Shown here one piece after another: positions 63,964-64,000 of a stretch of DNA of 64,000 nucleotides. The stretch is from positions 1,729,001 through 1,793,000 of the forward strand of contig CP166131.1 in NCBI GenBank assembly GCA_041228345.1, read 5' to 3'. Position numbers and translations under genes: made by a program. Under the pieces are notes generated by a model. The model saw only the letters and a program-made list of their open reading frames with translations. It was not told the DNA's origin and did not search any database. How positions within the stretch are numbered: position 1 is the first letter of the stretch; every line of letters begins with the position of its first letter. The DNA is from Alphaproteobacteria bacterium LSUCC0396. GTDB lineage: Bacteria > Pseudomonadota > Alphaproteobacteria > Puniceispirillales > Puniceispirillaceae.

Positions 63964-64000
63964 TTAGTAGATCATAAACTCATCCAATGTCATTGGAGGT
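63964..64000 (-). CDS. 3' end of a further leftward gene (very short part)
   Basis: On the minus strand, codons ending 'PMTLDEFMIY' run to a TAA at 63966-63964 that is merged with the AAGGAG site of the next gene, as in tightly packed phage operons. Only 11 residues are inside the window, so this is tentative. Confidence 0.35.
   Translation of the reverse strand, partial: PPMTLDEFMIY

Larger units (their letters stand above)
57257..64000. mobile_element. Integrated AT-rich element (prophage or phage satellite), right end outside window
   Basis: Evidence: abrupt drop in GC at a broken tRNA gene; frequent AGA/AGG arginine codons (for example both arginines of the EGR-containing stretch near 57757) unlike the CGN of the host; a tyrosine recombinase; only phage-like, defence-like or unknown genes. 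Order: tRNA-Arg, two glycosyltransferase-like genes, a small exported protein, a NERD protein (all rightward), recombinase (leftward), a HEPN-like gene (rightward), then a leftward operon of at least four small genes. No terminase, portal or capsid gene is visible in the 6.7 kb, so prophage, satellite or other island remain open. Confidence 0.88.

Noticed and set aside
57257-64000. CRISPR array or IS element in the AT-rich region
   Set aside because: No regularly spaced repeats and no transposase motifs were found.

Overview
The window reads as an alphaproteobacterial chromosome of a marine, heterotrophic type. GapR (DUF2312), DUF1244, an MntR-type regulator, tandem cold-shock domains, a PuuD-type urate oxidase, Xsc and heterodimeric methylmalonyl-CoA mutase together fit a SAR116-like (Puniceispirillum-related) lineage. 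That placement is inference from gene content, not from a marker-gene comparison. Positions 1-57.2 kb are densely coded, of moderate GC, with many short intergenic gaps and several clear intrinsic terminators.

Layout of the host part. 0-9.8 kb: a Bax-inhibitor-1 tail, fructose-1,6-bisphosphatase and class II aldolase (gluconeogenesis), an SDR protein, an M23 peptidase, thioredoxin reductase, an MFS carrier, a double cold-shock protein, pyrF, gapR, a DUF1244 gene and mntR. 9.8-20.8 kb: a GT39 membrane glycosyltransferase, mutA-mutB, sufE, a GlxA/GbdR-type AraC regulator, two RNA methyltransferases, an Lrp regulator and a GT4 glycosyltransferase. 20.8-27.4 kb: betaine aldehyde dehydrogenase, a class II aldolase, a complete glycine-betaine-type ABC importer and an Ldh-family dehydrogenase. 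27.5-31.9 kb: PEP carboxykinase (ATP), a DMT transporter and methylmalonate-semialdehyde dehydrogenase. The last enzyme and mutAB feed propionyl-type carbon to the TCA cycle, and pckA, fba and fbp carry it up to sugars. 32.0-43.6 kb: an almost complete purine-scavenging cluster (NCS2 permease, 8-oxoguanine deaminase, xdhABC, puuD, uraH, uraD, puuE, allA). 44.1-48.2 kb: a quinone oxidoreductase, sulfoacetaldehyde acetyltransferase and a TauD-family dioxygenase (organosulfonate use). 48.3-53.6 kb: a complete LIV-type ABC importer whose last ATPase carries an unusual histone-H1-like lysine/alanine tail. 53.8-57.0 kb: an MFS carrier and a DEAD-box helicase with a long basic tail.

At 57.25 kb the sequence changes abruptly to AT-rich DNA with AGA/AGG arginine codons. 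The junction falls inside the anticodon loop of a tRNA-Arg(CCT) gene: only its 5' half remains. About 120 bp further in, the foreign DNA carries a complete tRNA-Arg(CCT) of different sequence. The element runs off the right edge. It encodes two glycosyltransferase-like proteins related to the TET-associated (TAGT) DNA-base glycosyltransferases, a small secreted or membrane protein, a NERD nuclease-like protein, a FimB-sized tyrosine recombinase, a probable HEPN protein, a ribbon-helix-helix protein and an 87-residue protein. The start of that last protein resembles a T4 capsid-targeting sequence with a prohead-protease site. I interpret this as a prophage or, more speculatively, a satellite of a T4-like marine phage carrying a DNA-hypermodification and defence cargo. 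It is the least ordinary part of the window.
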